In this document: positions 7,409 to 17,295 of the stretch, piece by piece
Layout of the letters: each line of letters starts with the position of its first letter
Numbering within the stretch: the first letter of the stretch is position 1
The notes under the pieces: generated by a model
The model's input: the letters and a program-made list of their open reading frames with translations, nothing else
The model's database searches: none
Told to the model about the DNA's origin: nothing
Origin: Streptomyces scabiei 87.22
Lineage (GTDB): Bacteria > Actinomycetota > Actinomycetes > Streptomycetales > Streptomycetaceae
Direction: 5' to 3'
Length of the DNA: 64,000 nucleotides
Assembly: GCF_000091305.1 (NCBI RefSeq)
Contig: NC_013929.1
Coordinates: forward strand, 186,001-250,000
Translations under genes and position numbers: made by a program

Positions 7409-8197
7409 GTGAACTCGAAAGCCGGAGACCGACCGGTTTCACCGCCCCGCACAGCCACCCGGCATGATGGAGGGATGCCCGAACCGTCCGCCCCCCTCGC
7501 GTCGCACGGCCGCACCGGCCGGCCACCGGTGACCTCCCGTACGCAGATCCTGTCGGCGGCCCGCCGGCTCATCGACCGGGACGGCTGGGAGAAGCTGACC
7601 ATCCGCCGCCTCGCCGCCGAGTTGGGCATCGGCGCGACGACGCTGTACCACCACATCCAGAACAAGGAGGACCTCCTGGTCCTCCTGCTCAACCACTACA
7701 TCGACCAGCTCGAGCGCCCGGACCTGCCGAGCGACCCGCCGGAGCGCATCGTCACGGCCGCCACGGCGATGCACGACGCTCTCGCGGGCTGGCCGTGGGC
7801 GGCGGAGATCCTCACCGTCGACGGGTTCGTCGGCCTCCTCGACGAATCCGCGCTGTGGATGGTCGAAGCCATCCTGTCCGGAGCCGGCGACCGAGGATGC
7901 TCGCCCGAGCAGGCCGTGGAGGTCTTCCGCAGCATCTGGTACTACACCGTCGGAGAAATCCTCGTCCGCGCCCACTCCGACGGCCGGCAGGACGGCGACG
8001 AGCGGACCCTCGCCCGCCAGACCCCCTTCAGCAGCCTCGACGCGTCCCAGGTGCCGTGCCTGGCCGCCGTCGGCGGCCGATGGGCAGCACTTGCCGCGCG
8101 AGACACCTACCGCCGAGGACTCCGCGCGTTCGTCGACGGCCTGCTGGCACAAGCGTCCGTCCCGTGTCCAACAAGGAGATCAGCCAACCCCCGCTGA
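7409..8197 (+). CDS. TetR family repressor
   Basis: 262 residues. The helix-turn-helix is near residues 45-90 (RTQILSAARRLIDRDGWEKL, then ELGIGATTLYHHIQNKEDLL), with the YHHIQNKEDL ending typical of TetR proteins. The C-terminal part resembles the TetR_C domain of drug-responsive members. Start chosen is GTG at 7409, which has GAGGAG 8 nt upstream; an internal ATG at 7475 has a purine run but too close. It is divergent from the DHA2 pump and very likely represses it through the operator at 7359-7394. Confidence 0.9.
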   Translation: MNSKAGDRPVSPPRTATRHDGGMPEPSAPLASHGRTGRPPVTSRTQILSAARRLIDRDGWEKLTIRRLAAELGIGATTLYHHIQNKEDLLVLLLNHYIDQLERPDLPSDPPERIVTAATAMHDALAGWPWAAEILTVDGFVGLLDESALWMVEAILSGAGDRGCSPEQAVEVFRSIWYYTVGEILVRAHSDGRQDGDERTLARQTPFSSLDASQVPCLAAVGGRWAALAARDTYRRGLRAFVDGLLAQASVPCPTRRSANPR

Positions 8198-8201
8198 TCT
8201 C
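8176..8201 (+). terminator. Hairpin at the end of the TetR gene
   Basis: GAGATCAGC, an 8-nt loop, then GCTGATCTC: a perfect 9-bp stem that contains the TetR stop codon. A plausible transcription terminator without a U-tract. Confidence 0.5.
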
Positions 8202-8343
8202 ATGGCGTTCAGCCGGCTTCCGGACAGCCCCGAAGTCCTGCATGCGCACGGCGGCCCTGGAACTCGCGCCCGCCCATAGCCGCCGGCGCAGTGCGGGGCC
8301 GTCAATCCGGCGGCGGATCCGACAACCGTGGGAGAGGTGTCAC

Positions 8344-8597
8344 ATGACTGACACAGCAGTGGAGCTTGCGCGGAGACCTTCGCCTTGGAGGCCCTCGGAC
8401 GCGTCTTCGTGAGCTCGCTGCGGACCTGGGCGCAGGCCGGATCGGACGCGGTGGAAGGCATCCCGTCTGGTACCTCTTCGACGGCCGGGACTTCCGTTCG
8501 CGGACGTCGAGTTCGCCGAGGCGTTCGGATCCAGTGGGAGGCCGGGCTGGTCACCGGGCCAGCTGAGGCCGGCCAGATGTGGGCCGAGCGAGTTCCC
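8344..8597 (+). pseudogene. Possible degraded reading frame in three frames
   Basis: A short ORF starts at 8344 after GAGAGG (MTDTAVELA) but breaks after 22 codons. Protein-like text then continues in other frames: ETFALEALGRVFVSSL, then HPVWYLFDGRDF, then FADVEFAEAFGSSGRPGW. This pattern suggests one gene broken by two or more frameshifts, but I do not recognise the family. The rest of the 8202-8597 interval holds nothing I can support. Confidence 0.3.
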
Positions 8598-9497
8598 TCA
8601 CTCGGCCGCGTCGTTGAGCGCCCGTTCCTTGGCCTGCCGATAGCGCGCGATGGTCTCCCGGTTCTGCGCGGTGAGCAGTTTCCGCTCGACCTTCCGCTGG
8701 ACGTCCGCGACGGCCTCGGCCAACCCGGTGTCCATCTGGCACCGGGCGTCGGCGTTCGCGGCCTCGATCTCGTCACGGCCCAGTGCCCGCAATTCCTCTT
8801 CGTCTTCTGCCGCTGCGGGCAGGCGGGCGTTGAGCGGCGCGCGGGCGGCTTGAAGGTCCGCTGCCGGATGCCCGGATTTCGTCATGCAGGCGGACCAGCG
8901 CCGGAGCGCCTTACGGTAGGTCGGCTGTTCCTCGACCGTGGCGAGCACCATACTCGCCAGCTTCATGGTGAGCGGCTCGAGCGTGTTCCACTTCGGCCCG
9001 TACACTTCCGCGTTCGCTCGGGCGATGCAGCCGTCCGTGGAGTACTCAACGTCGGTCCCGCCCGGGAGCTGCAGCGTCACCCGGTGCTCCGCGGTTCCGG
9101 TCAGGGCTTGCTGCCAGGCCTTCGTACGTGGCTTGTCGGTAGGGGGCGGCGTGGACCGCAGGTGGAGGTATTCGCCGACGATGCCGTAACCGTCCGCCGC
9201 CGCTCGCTGCGGGGTGAGCAGTCCGTACGGGTTCGTCTCCGCGCCGCGCGCGGAGGCGATCGCGGGCTGCACCGTGTATGCCTGGCCACGGGCGGTCATG
9301 CAGGCGGCGACGGCACGCTCCTCGCGGTCATGCAGGCGTACGGAGTCGACGTGGCTGAACGCGGTGGCTCCCGAAAGCGGGCGGACATCAGGGCCTGCGG
9401 GCTCGCGGCCGGGCTCCTCGGAGGAGGAGCAACCGACTGCGGCCAGCGCGGTGATCAGCGCCAGGTCAAGGAGCCGCCCGCTGTATCGGCTCAGCAC
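8598..9497 (-). CDS. Putative secreted lipoprotein, unknown function
   Basis: 299 residues from GTG at 9497. The N-terminus is a short lipoprotein signal: hydrophobic LLDLALITALAAVGC followed by SSS, with lipobox AAVGC. The mature part is soluble and charged with paired Cys-Met motifs (CMTARGQAY, RWSACMTKSGH) and a basic helical C-terminus. Such Streptomyces lipoproteins of about 300 residues are common and uncharacterised. The chosen start overlaps the stop of the upstream inhibitor gene by 7 nt; a longer start inside that gene is possible but unlikely. It may be co-transcribed with the inhibitor gene. Confidence 0.75.
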   Translation of the reverse strand: MLSRYSGRLLDLALITALAAVGCSSSEEPGREPAGPDVRPLSGATAFSHVDSVRLHDREERAVAACMTARGQAYTVQPAIASARGAETNPYGLLTPQRAAADGYGIVGEYLHLRSTPPPTDKPRTKAWQQALTGTAEHRVTLQLPGGTDVEYSTDGCIARANAEVYGPKWNTLEPLTMKLASMVLATVEEQPTYRKALRRWSACMTKSGHPAADLQAARAPLNARLPAAAEDEEELRALGRDEIEAANADARCQMDTGLAEAVADVQRKVERKLLTAQNRETIARYRQAKERALNDAAE

Positions 9498-9856
9498 CAG
9501 CGGTTGGAGGCGACGTTGTCCTTCCACGGGCTGTACAGGGGGGAGTACGCGTGGCCCCGCTGGGCCAGGGCTTCCGAACCCGTGTAGTTCAGACCGGAGT
9601 AGACGCGGACGTCGCAGTTGTTGCCGTTGTTGTACAGCGACTCGGCATTGTTGAACTTGTTGTACTGCAGCAGATTGGTGTTGTTGCCGTAGACCGTCCC
9701 GGGGTCACCCGCGCCGCCGGTGCCCAGGTACGCGCACAGCGCCCCGGACGGGCAGTCGGAATACGCCGCGTTGGCGGGGCCGGCGGTCACCAGCGCGGTG
9801 GCAGCCAGCGCCACAGCGCCAAGGACGACACCGGCCTTGGGAAGTATCTGTTTCAT
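9491..9856 (-). CDS. Secreted peptidase inhibitor family I36 protein
   Basis: 121 residues. A Sec signal peptide (hydrophobic GVVLGAVALAATALVTAG, cleavage after ANA) is followed by a Cys-containing mature domain starting AYSDCPSGALCAYLG, with Asn-rich loops and a terminal NRWC. This matches the beta/gamma-crystallin-like I36 family, which includes the Streptomyces metalloproteinase inhibitor SMPI. Expected to act outside the cell. ATG start; downstream lipoprotein gene overlaps it. The 9857-10253 interval upstream shows no gene. Confidence 0.82.
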   Translation of the reverse strand: MKQILPKAGVVLGAVALAATALVTAGPANAAYSDCPSGALCAYLGTGGAGDPGTVYGNNTNLLQYNKFNNAESLYNNGNNCDVRVYSGLNYTGSEALAQRGHAYSPLYSPWKDNVASNRWC

Positions 9857-10253
9857 ACTCTGTCCTTCGGTTGGTGGCCGCTCTGCTGAGCGGCCACGAT
9901 GGGAAAGGCAGCGTCAAGGTGGTCTCCATCTGCCCCGCAGGGTGTGGCAGTCGGGCTTCCCTCCACGCATGTGCCGCCGCCACGTTCCCGCCCGCTCGGC
10001 GCGAGCACCGTGAGAGACATCCATGCCACCCTGGAGGACCACACGGCCAAGGTTTTCAGCGAACAGCGACCCCATGTACGAGAAAACCAGTCATAGTTCG
10101 ACGAAATCCGAACGGGATGGCCGGCTTCGATACATCGCCTGGTGAACCTGGCGAACCTGATCAACATCGCACTGGATACTCACTCACACGGGTGACGCAC
10201 TCGACAACATCACTGACGCTTGTGGCTGGGGACGATCCTGCTCGCCTATTCGG

Positions 10254-10571
10254 TCACGCGGCGAGGGAGAGGTCGAGTCGGGCGAGGTGGCTGACCCGGG
10301 TGCGGTCGAGCGGGTGGCCGTTCCACCAGGCATCGGGGCGTATGAGGTTGAGCGCAGCGGCGGAGAAGACGTGCTCCAGATGAGTCTTCTGGAAACCGAA
10401 GCAGCGGGCACGTCTCATCCCGACGACCGCGACGGCCTGGTGGATGATTCCCTCGATGCCCGCGCGGGTTGCGTACTTGGCTCGCCACTGCTCATCGTCC
10501 TGCTGGAGGCGGGCATGGTCGAGGGCTTCTTGCACCTCGCGGGGTTGCAGGCAAAGGCGGCGGGAGAGCAA
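10254..10571 (-). pseudogene. IS1182-family transposase, C-terminal fragment
   Basis: 106 codons matching the C-terminal end of IS1182-type DDE transposases, with the family phrases YATRAGIEGIIHQAV, KTHLEHVFSAAALNLIR and DAWWNGHPLDRTR. The N-terminal two thirds, including the first catalytic acids, are missing, so it is inactive. It abuts another fragment of what seems the same family in the opposite orientation. Confidence 0.8.
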
Positions 10572-10572
10572 A

Positions 10573-10665
10573 GGCCTCCCGCCCGACAGACTGCGGCTGG
10601 CCTCCCCCTACGACACCGACGCGCTCTGCGGCCTCAAACAGGGCTCCTGGTGGACCGGCTACGTC
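10573..10665 (+). pseudogene. IS1182-like transposase, internal fragment (opposite strand)
   Basis: About 30 codons reading DRLRLASPYDTDALCGLKQG then SWWTGY, which resembles the internal DDE-domain segment of IS1182 transposases (ASPYD.DAR.G.K....W.GYK). Orientation is opposite to the adjoining C-terminal fragment, so an inversion or two separate insertions happened here. Confidence 0.6.
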
Positions 10666-10699
10666 CCCTCCAATCCGCTGGGGGGACAGGTCCCCCTCC

Positions 10700-10857
10700 C
10701 TTCTGATGGATTGGCGGTCGTCTCCGACGACCTCGATGCGGGCGCCGGGTTGCTCGGCGCCTACTGGGCAGCCTTCGGTATCGGAGCCGTCATCGGCGCC
10801 CTCGCCCTGGGCGCGGCCAAAAGACTTCCTCTGTGGCCGGCCATGCTCGGCATCTGA
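10700..10857 (+). pseudogene. MFS transporter fragment
   Basis: About 50 codons in the same open frame, reading GLLGAYWAAFGIGAVIGALA then LGAAKRLPLWPAMLGI. This is an MFS helix pair with a basic loop. Both ends are missing and a stop follows directly at the IS5-type element. It is a leftover of a gene cut by insertion. Confidence 0.55.
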
Positions 10858-11665
10858 CGATCTCGTTCCTGATGACCTGTGGGAGCGTGTTGAGCCCTTG
10901 CTGCCCGCACCACCGGCGCGCAGGCACCGATCCCCCGGACGAGTGCGCACTCCCGACCGGGTGGCACTGGCGGGCATCGTGTATGTCCTGCGCAAGGGAG
11001 TGGCCTGGAGAGACGTGCCCGTCACGCTGATCGGATGCTCAGGAGTCACCAGCCGGCGACGCTTGCGCGATTGGACCCAGGCCGGTGTCTGGCCGCGCCT
11101 GCATCAAGTACTCCTGACCGAGCAACGGACCGCAGGAAAGCCGGAGATGGACGACTGCGCGATCGACGGTTCACACATCAGAGCGTTGAAAGGAGGGAGA
11201 GATGGCGGGCCATCGCCGGTTGACCGCGCCCGCCCAGGCTCCAAGCACCACGTGATCGTTGACCGGCACGGTACCCCGCCGGCCGTCTCCCTGACCGGAG
11301 GGAACCGTCACGACGTGACGGAATCGATCCCGCTGCTGTACGCAATTCCGCCGATACCCGTACTGCACGGACGGCCCCGCAGCAGGCCCGAGCGCCTGTT
11401 CGCCGACCGCGGCTACGACTTCGACTTCGACAAGTACCGTCGGCTGCTACGGAAACGCGGGATCAAACCCGTAATCGCCCGGCGCGGCGCCCCGCACGGT
11501 TCTGGTCTCGGACGCACCAGGTGAGTGGTCGAGCGCACCTTCGCCTGGCTCCACCAGTTCAAGAGGCTCCGCATCCGCTACGAACGCCGAGCGGACCTCC
11601 ACCAGGGTCTACTCGAACTCGCCTGCTCGATCATCTGCCTCCGCCGACTCCGGAAGGCATTCTGA
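10853..11665 (+). pseudogene. IS5-family transposase with in-frame TGA
   Basis: About 270 codons covering most of an IS5-type DDE transposase: DDLWERVEPLLP at the start, DDCAIDGSHIRA (first Asp), GGNRHDVTE (second Asp region), FADRGYDFDFDKYRRLL and VVERTFAWLHQFKRL (Glu). A TGA at 11522-11524 interrupts the frame exactly where the family has Trp (GR.RWVVERT), so a single TGG to TGA change accounts for it. No start codon is visible at the left junction. The element is therefore inactive twice over. Clear terminal inverted repeats were not found. Confidence 0.85.
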
Positions 11666-11681
11666 AACGATCAGTCAGTGA

Positions 11682-12674
11682 TCAAGCTTCCAGCAGAGTC
11701 CTCGCACGCTCCGCGAGCAAGGGCAGCAAGCGCTCTCGCCACGTGTCCAGAGAGATCATTCCGCTGGACGTGCCGCCGTGGGCGTATTGCGCCCGGTACA
11801 CGAAAGACTGCCGCTCCTCGGCGAGGTCCAAGCCTACGAGCTCTCTGAACGCCGTGTGCAGACGACTGACGACTTCATCGACCGATGTCGGGGCGTCGGC
11901 ATCGGACAAGTGACCACGAAGAGCGCGCCAGAGGTAGGGGTCGCCACGCAGGCCCCAGTGTGCGGGCTCGGGATCGAAGAGGTCGGCGATGGTCACGGCC
12001 GCCGGGGTGCGGGCTGTCCAGGGTTCGCCCGACGGCTCGTGAACGCCGTCGGCAGTGATTCGAAGTACCGGCGACGAGTCGTGGTCCATCTTGCCTATGG
12101 CCTCGACGTTCAGTTCCATCCCGCGGAGCGCGATGATGAAGATTCCGCCGGCTGTCCGAATCCAGTACGCGGGCGGATCGAGCTCGGTGAGAACCTCGAG
12201 CTGGGGCAGGCGCACACAGTACGGGGCGGTCTTGTCGTACCTGGTGATCAGGGCGTACAAGTTGCGCTGCAGGTCGGCGAGGACGTCGCCGGGAACATGG
12301 TGCTTGACCTCGGGCTCCAGGATGCGGGCGAGATGGTGATGCCCGCGTGCGGCTGCGATATCGGCGGGCCGCTCTCCCGCGCTGTTGCGCAAGGTGCGCC
12401 ACGCCCCGTACTCGAGGAGGCCTTGCACGATGCCGGTGGGGGCTCCATGCCACGCGGCCTGGTGGAGCGGCGCGTACCGCTTCTTGCCGTCCGGACGCAC
12501 GGCGTTGACCCAGCTGCGCTGGTCCCTGGAACTCAGGATGGTCAAGACGCGTTGCCAGTTGCCGTCGCGGCCGGCGTCGGCCAGCTCATCGCGCCGTGCC
12601 ACTTCGTGCGGGTTGCCGACGGCCCGGGTCATACGACCGTCCCACTGTGCGATGTTTTCGAGCCCATAGCGCAT
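11682..12674 (-). CDS. Ankyrin-repeat domain protein
   Basis: 330 residues from ATG at 12674; a GTG nine codons upstream is the alternative, and neither has a clear RBS. Residues 40-110 form ankyrin repeats: YAPLHQAAWHGAPTGIVQGL then LRNSAGERPADIAAARGHHH. The C-terminal two thirds are an alpha/beta region of no family I recognise, containing PPAYWIRTAGGIFIIALRGM. Ankyrin repeats bind proteins; a partner is not apparent. Codon use is ordinary and the frame is intact, unlike its neighbours. Confidence 0.8.
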   Translation of the reverse strand: MRYGLENIAQWDGRMTRAVGNPHEVARRDELADAGRDGNWQRVLTILSSRDQRSWVNAVRPDGKKRYAPLHQAAWHGAPTGIVQGLLEYGAWRTLRNSAGERPADIAAARGHHHLARILEPEVKHHVPGDVLADLQRNLYALITRYDKTAPYCVRLPQLEVLTELDPPAYWIRTAGGIFIIALRGMELNVEAIGKMDHDSSPVLRITADGVHEPSGEPWTARTPAAVTIADLFDPEPAHWGLRGDPYLWRALRGHLSDADAPTSVDEVVSRLHTAFRELVGLDLAEERQSFVYRAQYAHGGTSSGMISLDTWRERLLPLLAERARTLLEA

Positions 12675-12802
12675 GCGGACGAGTGTATGGCTGGTGATCA
12701 CCCTCGCAGGGGCTGCCGAGAGGCGACCGTAGGAGGTGCTCCAGAGACGTTCGACGTGGTCTTCAGCTCACTGTCCAGTCGGCTTGGCTCTCGCTGGTGG
12801 GA

Positions 12803-13318
12803 TCAAGCGACATGATCGTCCTCCCACGTCATGATCCTGGACGTTCGATGTTCGTGGCCCTGCCCGTCAGCCGGTCTCCGATCAACCGGCCTCCGAGTCC
12901 AAACTGCTGATGGGGGTGCACCATCGGCAATGGGAGTCGGTGCGGGAGTCGGTGCGGGAGTTGATGAGGTCTCGTGTTCGGACACGGGGGCGCTGCAGGA
13001 CGCTGGCGTGGTCGAGATCGTTGTCATGGAAGCAGCTGACGGCATGCATGAAGTGAGTACGTAGAGGGCAGCGGCTTGATCGGTGGGGGCCTGCGTGCCG
13101 ATGGCCGAAGCAGCGGGGTTGATCAGTCCGTCGCGCCACGAGCAGTTGGATCCCGGGAGCAGAGGGCAGGTGACCGCGCGGATCTGCAGGGGGCCGCACA
13201 TGCGGGTGCGGAACCATTCGAGCTCGATACGACAGTAGTTCAGCGAGTGCCTTGCGGGTCGGGCATCGTGGTAGCGGCTGAAGCGTTCTACCAAGACGGC
13301 GACTGCGTGCGGCGCCAC
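12803..13318 (-). other. Weakly supported open stretch, possible gene remnant
   Basis: An open frame of 171 codons whose first half looks protein-like (LNYCRIELEWFRTRMCGPLQ) and whose second half becomes Ser/Thr/Pro-rich with an APTPAPTP repeat. A second frame in the same stretch also reads naturally near its end (FMHAVSCFHDNDLDHASVLQ), which suggests a frameshift around 13060. No RBS, no family recognised. The 12675-13349 interval otherwise holds nothing I can support. Confidence 0.25.
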
Positions 13319-13349
13319 CCCCTCGCACGGGAGCGGCGCCCGGCGCGGT

Positions 13350-15374
13350 TCACGCCCGGTGGACCTCCAGGGCGGCGCGCACGGCGGACTCCAGCGCTCC
13401 CTCGATCCACGCCGGTTTCACGGAGCTGTGGTCGCCCGCGAAGTGCAGCGGCCCCTCGGGGGCCGGGATGGACGTGAGCAGCTCCGTGTGCTGGCCGGGC
13501 AGCAGGACGGACGCCTTGCCGTAGGCGTACGGGTCGCGCATTCAGCTCTGGGTGCGGCCCGCGCCGGTGTAGAAGACCTCGATCCGCTGGCCGTACACCT
13601 CCTGGAGCCCGCACAGGGCGTGCGGGTAGCGGGCCTCGTCGTCCAGGGAGTCCCAGCGCAGGGCGTCGTCCGCCCAGCTGTAAGACGCCAGGACCACCCC
13701 GCCGGCGCTGCCGGGCACCGGGTGGGACGGCTGGTACATGAACCGGTTGGCGTTGTCCGAGACCGAGCCGCCACCGACGACGTCGACCGCGGCCGGCTGG
13801 TCGCGGTCAACGGCGCGGTTCGCAGCGTAGTGGGTGCGCTGGCCCGCGGTGATGTGGCCGGACGGGTGGGCGCCGAGCAGGCTGCCGTCGCCCGGGGTCC
13901 GTCCGGCGCGGTAGGCGTCGTGCAGCCCTGGGTCGATGCGAGCCAGCTCCCGCTTCCAGTCGGCGTCGTCGAACTCCCACCAGCGGCGGCTGAACTCCAA
14001 CAGCACCTTGGTCGCGCAGTCGTAGTGCAGCTCGGTGACCGCCCGGCGCTTGGTGTACGACATCGGCGGGCTGACCCGCACGTGCCGCAGACCGGAGAAG
14101 GGCACGGTCACCACCGCCGCGTCCGCCGTGAACTGCTCGCGCACGACCGGGCCGCCCCGTCCCTCGGAGACGGCGTCCACCCACACGTGGGGTCCCCGGG
14201 CGCGTACGTGCCGGGTGTCGCTGCCGGCCCGGTCTGGGTCGGGGTCGGGGTCGGGGTCGTAGTACTCGATCCGGGTCACCCGCCGGTCGAACCGCACGGT
14301 GTCGCGGACCTTGGCCAGCAGCGCGTCGGGCAGGACGGCGGTGCCGCCCTCCAGCTCCCAGAACGCGGTGTCCGGACTGATCAGGGAGGACCCGGTGAAG
14401 CTGTGCACGAAGGACAGCGGCAGCCGTGAGGTGAGGTTCTCGACGGTGCCGATCAGGTCGACCGTCCGCTCGTCCAGGCCCGCGTGCTCGGTCAGGAAGC
14501 GGAACATCGACCGGTCGCCGAAGCGCTGGATCACCCTGGCCCAGCCCTGGATGCGTGCGGGCAGCGGCTTGTCGGTGCGCTTGCCGTCCGGACCGAGCGT
14601 GCTGAACTCGTCGCGCACCGGGTCGAGGACCGAGCGCAGGATGGCCGCGGCCGGGGTGTCCCAGTGAGCGCGCGGGACTCGGAAGGAGCGGTTGATGCGC
14701 CGGGGGCGCGGGCGTAGTCGGCGCGGCGCATGCGCACGCCGTTGACGTGATCCAGGTGTGCGCGGCGGGCCGTCCGTGGCCGTCCACGTCGACGTAGTGG
14801 AACGGCTGCTTCTTCAGGCCCAGTTGGCCGATGAGGTCCATCACCGGCGGGTGGCTGTCGGGCAGCCGCATCGCGCCGGCCTCGGCGTACTGGCGTGGGT
14901 CGGCGAAGGGCTGCGCCGCCTTCTCCTGGCCGCCGCGGCGGAACGTCTTGATGCGCCCGCCCACCCGGTTGCCGTTGGCCTCCAGGACGCTCACGTGGTG
15001 TCCGGCGCGCTGGAGCGGCCAGGCCGTGACGAGGCCGGCCGGGCCCGCCCCGATGACGAGGACCTTCTTGGCCCTGGCCGTCCGGGTGCGGGGCAGGCCG
15101 TCCTTGAGCACACGCCGGTAACCGGGGACGAGGGGTCGGCCGTCGTCGACGACGAGCAGGGCCCGGGCGACGCGAGGCAGCGGTCGAAGTCCGCGCCGCG
15201 CGCGGCGGACAGGGCCGCCGCCGGGGCGGGATTACGCGGGGGCGACTGTGCGGGCAGGGCCGCCGCGCTGCCGGCGCTGAGGAAGGCGGCCACGGCGGTC
15301 GTGCCCGCGGCCGTCGTGAGCGTACGTCTGGTCAGGCCGCCGTGGTCGGCGTCAGCCTGGTGATGCTCGGTCAT
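13350..15374 (-). pseudogene. Tat-exported flavin monoamine oxidase / L-amino-acid oxidase, broken
   Basis: The intact gene would encode a secreted FAD amine oxidase. The N-terminus has a twin-arginine signal (LTRRTLTTAAGTTAVAAFL); the FAD motif [15 protein letters not shown] and [11 protein letters not shown] follow; the C-terminus has PEGPLHFAGDHSSVKPAWIE. Damage seen: a frameshift near 15170 (CLA to [11 protein letters not shown]), one near 14745 after HTWI (a missing A in the expected ATCAACGTC), one near 14720, and an in-frame TGA at 13542-13544 where relatives have Trp (TQSWMRDPYAYG). The region 13542-14618 alone is a long open piece. [10 protein letters not shown] run sits inside the body. 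Either true decay or several sequencing errors. Confidence 0.85.
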
Positions 15375-15610
15375 GCCGCAAGTTCTACGGGCCCGCCGGA
15401 CCGGTTCGCTCCGGGTTGTGGTGACTTGACACGGGCGAGGGAAAGCCCCCGTTCAAACCGGTGCGTGACCGGGTGCGCGGGGGCACGCGGGGGCGGACGC
15501 CTGCCCCCGATTACGGCGAAGGGATGAATCGCTCCCCGGTGCCGCCCGGCGCGCGAGGCCGGGACAGGACACTGCCCCCCCCACAGACCTGTGCGCGGAG
15601 GGGGAACACA

Positions 15611-17295
15611 GTGGAACAGCGGCCCGGAACGGGTGCCCGAGCGCGGTACTGGTTCGACACGAGCCTGACGCGCGGCACCTCGGCCCTGGTGGGCTGGCTG
15701 GTGCTGGTCTGCCTGGCCGTCGTCCTCCCCGCGAGCGCGGCGCTGGTGTGGACGAGCGGACACGCCCCCGCCACCCTCTCCGGGAAGGTGGCGGCGATCT
15801 GGCGCCTGACCGGGGAGACGATGCGGCTGGGCGGCACCACGGGCAGTCCGGCCCGGGTGGCGCTGTCGGTGCTGCTGGCCCTGGTCGCCCTGGTGTACGT
15901 CTCGACCCTCGTCGGTCTCATCACGACCGGGCTCACCGAGCGGCTCATCGCCCTGCGGCGCGGCCGCTCCAAGCTCCTGGAGCGCGGCCACGTGGTGGTC
16001 CTGGGCTGGTCGGAACAGGTCTTCACAGTGGTGAGCGAACTGGTCGCGGCGGGCGCCAATCAGCGGCGTTCGGCCGTGGCGATTCTGGCCGACCGGGACA
16101 AGACGGCTATGGAGGAGTCCCTGCAGAGCAAAGTGGGCCCGACCGGCCGGACCCGGCTGATCTGCCGGAGCGGTCCCTCGGCCGACCCGTCCGTGCTGGC
16201 GCTGACCAGTCCGGCCACCGCCGACTCGGTGATCGTGCTGCCGCCCACCCGTCCCTGGCCGGCCGGGAGTTCGGCGAGGCGCTGCTTGCCTACAGCAACG
16301 CCAGCGCGGTCGGGCTGATCCGCGGCGGGGTGCCCTGGCTGAACCCGCCCGCGCGGACGGTGCTCGAACCCGACGACCAACTCCTCGTCATCGCCGCCGA
16401 CGACGACACCGCCGAGCTCGCCGACTGCGTGCCGCTGGTCGACGAGCGGTCCGTGGCAGGCCCCCGGCCGTCGGACGCCCGGCCGGAGCGGCTGCTGGTG
16501 CTGGGCTGGAACCGCCGCGCACCCCTCGTCCTGCGGGAGTGGGGCCGCAACGCACCCCCGGGTTCGGTGGCCGACGTGGCGGCGGACGAGGACGAGGCCG
16601 TGGTGCGGGCCGCCTGCGACGACGACAGTGACGGCGAAGGCGCCGACTGGACCTGTGTGGCCCTCAGGGACGACACCACCCGCCCGGACACCCTGGCCGG
16701 CCTGAACCTCGGCTCCTACGACAGCGTCATCGTGCTCGGCCAGGAGCCACGGGCCGGTGTGCCCCTCGATGAGCCGGACACCCGCACGCTCGTCACCCTG
16801 CTCGTCCTGCGCCACCTCGAACGGCGCACCGGCCGGGAGCTGCCGGTGGTCACCGAGCTCACCGACGACGGCAACCGGCCCCTCGCCCCGCTCGGCCCCG
16901 GAGCGGACGTGATCATCAGCGGCCAGCTCATCGGGCTGCTGATGGCACAGATCTCCCAGAACCATCACCTGGCGGACGTGTTCGACGAACTGTTCTCGGC
17001 CAGCGGCACGCAGATCCACCTGCGGTCGGCCGCCGACTACGTCGTGACCGGCCACGAGACGTCCTTCGCCACGGTCGTCGCGGCGGCACGCGCCCGGGGC
17101 GAGTGCGCCGTCGGCTACCGCAGCCACGCCGACGCCCGCCGGGCCCCCGGGTACGGGCTGCGCCTCAATCCGCCCAAGGCGGACCGTCGGCGCTGGTTCG
17201 ACGGCGACGAGGTGGTCGTCATCGCCGGGGAGGGATGGCGGGGTGCCGTCAGGAGCGGCGGACTCCCGCTTCCTCGCCGTACTCCCCGAGGATGA
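15611..17295 (+). pseudogene. CASTOR/POLLUX-like TrkA-N ion channel, frameshifted with internal deletion
   Basis: Starts at GTG 15611 after GGAGGGGGA. The N-terminal frame has two membrane segments (LVGWLVLVCLAVVLPASAAL; ALSVLLALVALVYVSTLVGL) and an RCK/TrkA-N Rossmann segment (GHVVVLGWSEQVFTVVSEL). It breaks near 16250 (VIVLPPTR) and the protein resumes one frame over at PSLAGREFGEALLAYSNASA, with a second RCK half (RLLVLGWNRRAPLVLREWG) to the stop at 17295. Compared with the family an estimated 80-100 residues between the two parts are missing, so this looks like a deletion rather than a one-base error. The second frame is long and may be annotated as a separate gene. Confidence 0.75.

Noticed and set aside
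9857..10253. Short frames upstream of the I36 inhibitor
   Set aside because: None has an RBS or sensible codon pattern; treated as intergenic.
10469..11524. Single 351-codon gene spanning the IS1182, MFS and IS5 pieces
   Set aside because: The long open frame is accidental; only the part from 10853 reads as IS5 transposase, and the upstream part is out of frame with the other fragments.
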